Shown here one piece after another: positions 4,133 through 7,379 of a stretch of 7,379 bases of DNA. Location: assembly GCA_007136585.1 (NCBI GenBank), contig SLGR01000180.1:1-7379 (forward strand). The letters are read 5' to 3'. The first letter of the stretch is position 1; each line of letters opens with the position of its first letter. A program made the translations under genes and the position numbers. Below the pieces are notes generated by a model. That model did no database searches. It worked only from the letters and a program-made list of their open reading frames with translations, and was not told the DNA's origin. Source of the DNA: Candidatus Sumerlaeota bacterium (lineage in GTDB: Bacteria > CG03 > SLGR01).

Positions 4133-6845
4133 AGGACTCTTTAAAGTAGCTCTCCGCGGCTTCCCGGAGCTCCTCCGGGGTCACCTTCCCGACCCTCTTA
4201 CGGAAATCATCCCCCCCGGGGTCCCCGATACCGTATATCTCGTCCAGCCCCGCGCTTGAAGCCCGCTCGGAGTTGCTCTGGCGTGAGAAGAACTCGTCAA
4301 AGAGGACTTTTGCCGAGGCGCGCTCCAGGTCCCCGGATGAGACCTCAGTCTCCGCCGCGCGCCTGACCGCGCCGTGCGCCCTCTCCAGGGCCTCTTCCAG
4401 ATGCTCCGGTGAGGTGTTGAACGTCACTTCAAAGAACCCGGGAACAAGCCCAGTAACCATACGGGCCCAGGAAGCGTATACAAGGCCGGGGCCGTCCCCC
4501 CGGAGCGCCTGCTGGAGCCACCCTCCCGGGAAATCGCTTATGACCGCGGAAAGAACCCGCATAACCGGGTAATCCGGGTGGGCGTGCTCTATGGCCGGGC
4601 CGAACCCCGACATCACAGCTGTCAGGGGTTTGGAGGTCCTGACCCTCTCCACCCCGGGTTCGGGAAGCTCCGGGGGTATTATCTCATACTCACGCGAGGG
4701 CGTCTCGGGAAGGTCCCCGAAAAGTCCGCGCGCTTTCTCAACCGCCTCGTCCGGGTCTATATCCCCTGTCACAACGATCACGGTATCGGCGGCGCCCAGC
4801 CTGGAATAATGAAAATCACTTATATCCCCGGCGGTAATCTTCTCAATAGTCTCCCGGCGCCCCAGCGAGGTCCGGGACCAGGGATGGGCCCCGAAGTAAA
4901 TATCCCGGAACCGCTGCGTGAGCTCACCGTACCAGGAATCCCTTTCCCTGTCTATGGCGGCAAGGTGCCTCCTTTGGAGCGACTCCCACTCTTCGGGGAG
5001 AAAAGCGGGCCTTAAAAAGACCTCGGCAACCAGCTCCATTACCTCGGGCCAGTCCTCCTTCAGGGACCGGGCCCTGATGTAATCTGTATTGTAACCGCTT
5101 GAGGCCGATACGGAAGCCCCCATACCCTCAACCTTTTCGGCGAACTCCAGGGCTGTGTACTTCTCCGTCCCCCGCGTCAGCATAGCCGCGGCGGCGGAAG
5201 CGTACCCCTCCCTGCCGTACTCCTCGGCAAGGAGCCCGCCCCGGGTGTAAAGGTGTATGGCAGCCGCCGGGACTACCGTGGAACGCTGGGTTATGACCCG
5301 CAGCCCGTTCTCAAGTTTTGTGAGCCTGTAAGGTCCGACCTCCGCCGGGGCCCTCTCCCGGATATCCTCTGAAACCCCGGATATTTTTTCTATGATCCTC
5401 GAGTTATCCATCCTTACTTTTTCGGAAGGGAACTCTTCGGGGGATGGGCCGGGGACCCTTCTGAGGGGCACGGCTTTCTCCTCTTCAGTCTCCGGCAGGA
5501 GCCTCACCGTTATCAGCCTCTCCGGTTTAAGGTACTGCCGCGCCGCCCTCATCACATCCTCCGCCGTCACCTCCCTGATCTCCCTGTAGTAGCGGAAAAG
5601 GTAATCAGGGTCACCGAAGGCAAGGGTATCCCGGGCCATCCTTGAAGCGGCTTCCTGGACATTCTGGTTGGCGCTGAGTATGCGTGAGAGAATATTCCTC
5701 CGGGCCCTCTCAAGCTCATCCCCGGAGACAGGCTCCTCAAGGAGGCGCCCGACCTCCGCCAGGATAGCCTCCCGGGCTCTCTCTGCGGGATCCGAATCTT
5801 CTTCCCCGGGGGCGGGCTCGGCGTCAATCCCGAAGAACCCTTCTCCCCAGTGAAAACTGAGGTTATAGGAGGAAACCGCGGTAACAAGTCCGTCCCTGTC
5901 CCTTACGGTTCGGCTCAGGCGGGAACTCTCTCCGCGCCCGAGAACTGCCGCTAGAAGATCAAGGGCGGAATCATGCTCCTCACCGGCCCTTGTTCCGGGC
6001 CAGGCAAGCCTTATGCGGGGGCGGCGCAGGTCTGCCCTCCCCGAAACTTCTCCCGGAAACTCAGGTTCGGGCTCTACGGGAAAACTTATCTCCGGAAGGT
6101 CCCGCGCGGGGACCTTTCTCCAGTTTTCAGCCACCCTCTCCACTACCTCAACAGGGTCGATATCCCCGGCAACCGTAAAGATCATATTATTAGGGGCGTA
6201 CATCCTCTCATAGAAATCAATAACCTGGTCCCTGGTGATCTCAAGGAACTCGTCGGCGTAACCTATCGTGGGATGGCGGGCGGGGTGAACCCCGTACCGG
6301 GCCTGCTGGGTAAGGCGCCAGAGGATACGCGGGGGCTCCCCTTCACCCATAGAAATCTCCCGCTGGATTACCTGTCGCTCCCTTTCAAACTCTTCTTCGG
6401 GCAGGGTCGCGTTTATCATCCAGTCCGAAAGAAGGTCCACAGAGGTCAGGACATCTTCGCTTGAAGAGTTTATGTAGTAATATACGCTCTCAAGCCCGGT
6501 CGCCGCGTTCTTCCGGGCCCCCATCCTTCCCAGTATGGCGTTACTCTCGCTCTCGGAACGCGTGGTTGTGCTCCCCCCCGAGAGAAGGTGCTCCAGAAAA
6601 TGGGATATACCCGCCCCCGAGAATTCCTGTTCAAAGATAGAGCCTGTCTCAACCCATACCTGGGCTGAAGCGACCGGGGCCGCCGGCATCCTGCGGGCCG
6701 CCACTATGAGCCGGTTATCCAGCAGGGCTATTACCTGCCCCTCATCCTTCCGGAGGATGGTGTACCCCTTATCCTCCGGCATTAAAAAACGAAGAGTGCA
6801 TCCGCCTGTAATCAGCGCCGCCGCAAGAAGTGCCGCCTTTATCAT
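4107..6845 (-). CDS. Two-domain M16 (pitrilysin/insulinase family) zinc peptidase lipoprotein
   Basis: This 912-residue protein combines two M16 repeats in one chain, a clam-shell arrangement like pitrilysin or PqqL (about 930-960 aa). Residues 1-15 are a signal sequence, and C16 in LITGGC is the likely lipidated residue, although Thr at -3 departs from the usual lipobox. The N-terminal repeat holds the inverted zinc motif HFLEH (H82, E85, H86) and a distal Glu (E163 in ERQVIQREI). It is therefore the catalytic half. Its partner domain (about 205-450) has the typical NNMIFTVAGDIDP. The second repeat starts near 505 (YRLTKLENGLRVI) and has GYASAAAAML where the zinc motif would be, so it is non-catalytic. 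It likely degrades peptides in the periplasm. The start has GGGAGGGG upstream, and a good promoter lies about 50 bp further. No operon partner is visible. Confidence 0.93.
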   Translation of the reverse strand: MIKAALLAAALITGGCTLRFLMPEDKGYTILRKDEGQVIALLDNRLIVAARRMPAAPVASAQVWVETGSIFEQEFSGAGISHFLEHLLSGGSTTTRSESESNAILGRMGARKNAATGLESVYYYINSSSEDVLTSVDLLSDWMINATLPEEEFERERQVIQREISMGEGEPPRILWRLTQQARYGVHPARHPTIGYADEFLEITRDQVIDFYERMYAPNNMIFTVAGDIDPVEVVERVAENWRKVPARDLPEISFPVEPEPEFPGEVSGRADLRRPRIRLAWPGTRAGEEHDSALDLLAAVLGRGESSRLSRTVRDRDGLVTAVSSYNLSFHWGEGFFGIDAEPAPGEEDSDPAERAREAILAEVGRLLEEPVSGDELERARRNILSRILSANQNVQEAASRMARDTLAFGDPDYLFRYYREIREVTAEDVMRAARQYLKPERLITVRLLPETEEEKAVPLRRVPGPSPEEFPSEKVRMDNSRIIEKISGVSEDIRERAPAEVGPYRLTKLENGLRVITQRSTVVPAAAIHLYTRGGLLAEEYGREGYASAAAAMLTRGTEKYTALEFAEKVEGMGASVSASSGYNTDYIRARSLKEDWPEVMELVAEVFLRPAFLPEEWESLQRRHLAAIDRERDSWYGELTQRFRDIYFGAHPWSRTSLGRRETIEKITAGDISDFHYSRLGAADTVIVVTGDIDPDEAVEKARGLFGDLPETPSREYEIIPPELPEPGVERVRTSKPLTAVMSGFGPAIEHAHPDYPVMRVLSAVISDFPGGWLQQALRGDGPGLVYASWARMVTGLVPGFFEVTFNTSPEHLEEALERAHGAVRRAAETEVSSGDLERASAKVLFDEFFSRQSNSERASSAGLDEIYGIGDPGGDDFRKRVGKVTPEELREAAESYFKESFTVILSDR

Positions 6846-6898
6846 AGCCCCTCCCGGGTAAAAAGTTCTTATTCCTTGTTTCCTTCATAACAGTTTAA

Positions 6899-6927
6899 TT
6901 CATACAGCTTTAAAAACTTTTTGTCAA
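6899..6927 (-). promoter_or_regulatory. Sigma70-type promoter of the M16 peptidase gene
   Basis: On the minus strand a perfect TTGACA (6922-6927) is followed, after exactly 17 bp, by TATGAA (6899-6904, 4/6). Transcription would begin near 6892 and give a leader of about 47 nt, ending in the GGGAGGGG ribosome binding site before the ATG at 6845. Confidence 0.65.
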
Positions 6928-6946
6928 ATTAATACAAGACCTTCGG

Positions 6947-6977
6947 TGGATAGCACCTCAAAAGTTAAGACACTTTC
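6947..6977. mobile_element. Possible solo IS3-family (IS150-like) terminal inverted repeat
   Basis: The segment begins TGGATAGCACC and continues with TCAAAAGTTAAGACAC. It resembles, from memory, the end pattern of many IS3/IS150-group elements: TG at the tip, then CACC-C-AAAAGTT-AGACAC. No matching opposite end is found in the window and no transposase domain remains, so at most this is a relic. The resemblance is recalled, not searched. Confidence 0.3.
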
Positions 6978-7113
6978 AAAGCGCCTCATCTCTTATCTTA
7001 TGGATATTATTATAATTTAAATTGTTCCCTCTAATCTTATCCTTAACCTTCCGTCTACCAATTCCGCCCATCTTTCTTTTCTCATTCAACCCATAATACA
7101 GTCTTTTTCTCAT
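6976..7113 (-). CDS. Short basic reading frame, 45 codons, doubtful or transposon relic
   Basis: The frame begins ATG at 7113 with MRKRLYYGLNEKRKMGG, is rich in Lys/Arg and Asn, and ends at a TGA within the possible IS terminal repeat. The frame stays open about 10 codons upstream of the ATG, with no good ribosome binding site before it. I recognise no family. It could be a decayed C-terminal piece of a transposase, given the adjacent IS-like end, or chance in AT-rich DNA whose other strand is pyrimidine-biased, which naturally encodes K/R/E/G codons. A real small protein is the least supported option. Confidence 0.2.
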   Translation of the reverse strand: MRKRLYYGLNEKRKMGGIGRRKVKDKIRGNNLNYNNIHKIRDEAL

Positions 7114-7234
7114 TGGAGTCAAGTACTTAAATTCACAAAAAATTTACGGAACTTTTGAATTGATTTCACATATGTAAGGTATCCTAACCCCCGGAAGGGA
7201 AATGAATTAGGCAAAACAGAGATGAAGTTTTAAA

Positions 7235-7240
7235 AGGAGG
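7235..7240 (+). promoter_or_regulatory. Strong ribosome binding site for the gene at 7247
   Basis: A perfect AGGAGG, preceded by AAAA, lies 6 nt before the ATG at 7247. It fixes the start and supports the short visible frame as a real gene. Confidence 0.8.
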
Positions 7241-7246
7241 CTTGAA

Positions 7247-7379
7247 ATGAAAAGTTTTAAAAATTTTGTGGCAGGCGGCATCTTTCTGGGATTTATGCTT
7301 CTATGCGTTAATGATGCGCTGGGTTTACTAATAGCTTCGAGTGAAGAATATTCGAAAAGCAGCAATTCAGAAATATCTC
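7247..7379 (+). CDS. Secreted or membrane protein of unknown function, 5' end only
   Basis: The first 44 codons run off the window edge without a stop. The N-terminus MKSFKNFVAGGIFLGFMLLC is a clear signal sequence: basic residues (K2, K5), then a hydrophobic core (about residues 8-20). A plausible signal-peptidase I site follows ALG at residues 24-26. The cysteine at 20 is preceded by LL and not Gly/Ala, so it does not make a good lipobox. The visible mature part is Ser/Glu-rich (IASSEEYSKSSNSEIS). The start is secured by AGGAGG 6 nt upstream. The gene is AT-rich like the intergenic DNA before it and unlike the GC-rich genes to the left, which hints at different ancestry or a recently acquired segment. 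The function cannot be told from this fragment. Confidence 0.75.
   Translation, partial: MKSFKNFVAGGIFLGFMLLCVNDALGLLIASSEEYSKSSNSEIS

Larger units (their letters stand above)
6846..7246. other. AT-rich intergenic region between divergent genes
   Basis: This 401-bp gap lies between the M16 gene and the gene beginning at 7247. From about 6870 onward GC falls to about one-third, against well over half in the genes to the left. It contains the M16 promoter, a possible IS terminal repeat at 6947-6977 and a short basic frame on the minus strand. The stretch 7030-7110 is strongly pyrimidine-biased on the + strand. No clear promoter for the 7247 gene stands out. The best pairing I see is TTGAAT (7155-7160) with TATCCT (7180-7185) at a 19-bp spacing, with the palindrome ACATATGT (7168-7175) between them as a possible operator. 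No tRNA or strong terminator is visible. Confidence 0.6.

Noticed and set aside
5973-6464. Plus-strand 163-codon frame opposite the M16 peptidase gene
   Set aside because: It is a shadow of the catalytic half of the M16 gene, with no ribosome binding site or family resemblance.
6958-7158. TCAAAAGTT (6958-6966) and AACTTTTGA (7150-7158) as two ends of a mini-transposon
   Set aside because: Only 9 bp match and the flanking bases disagree. The 7150 copy lacks the TG-tip and CACC part of the putative IS end, so chance in AT-rich DNA is likely.

Overview
The window comes from a Gram-negative-type (diderm) bacterium with a compact, GC-rich chromosome. Codon use is distinctive: Ile ATA and Arg AGG are common despite the high GC. 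Diderm is inferred from two Cys-anchored (lipoprotein) exported proteins, a WaaP/Kdo-kinase-like protein and a periplasm-type cyclophilin. The lineage cannot be placed from sequence alone. Relaxed lipoboxes would suit a spirochaete-like or other deep diderm group, but this is weak evidence.

Layout. At the left edge is the 3' part of nfo (endonuclease IV), on the + strand. It converges with a minus-strand cluster whose transcription order is WaaP/Kdo-kinase-like protein, a 391-bp non-coding gap, YkgJ-type Cys-cluster protein, cyclophilin lipoprotein, small cupin. The last three are tightly packed (8-bp overlap, then a 1-bp gap) and look like one operon. The gap holds an unusual series of consecutive inverted repeats, including what looks like two diverged copies of one repeat unit. 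It is the most interesting feature here. Divergent from the kinase gene is plsC on the + strand, with facing TATAAT boxes in the 94-bp spacer. plsC converges with, and overlaps by 26 bp, a large minus-strand gene for a two-domain M16 (pitrilysin-family) peptidase lipoprotein. That gene has its own good promoter.

Beyond the peptidase gene the base composition drops sharply, to about one-third GC. This roughly 400-bp AT-rich intergenic region contains a possible IS3-type terminal repeat and a short basic reading frame next to it. It ends in the start of a new + strand gene with a strong ribosome binding site and an N-terminal signal peptide, which runs off the right edge.

Functionally the core genes are housekeeping and cell-envelope genes: DNA base-excision repair (Nfo), phospholipid synthesis (PlsC), extracytoplasmic protein folding and proteolysis (cyclophilin, M16 peptidase), and a possible envelope glycolipid kinase or pseudokinase. 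I do not recognise a complete defence, secretion or biosynthetic system. The candidates for something undescribed are the hairpin array at 2081-2415 and the kinase-fold protein that lacks its catalytic aspartate.
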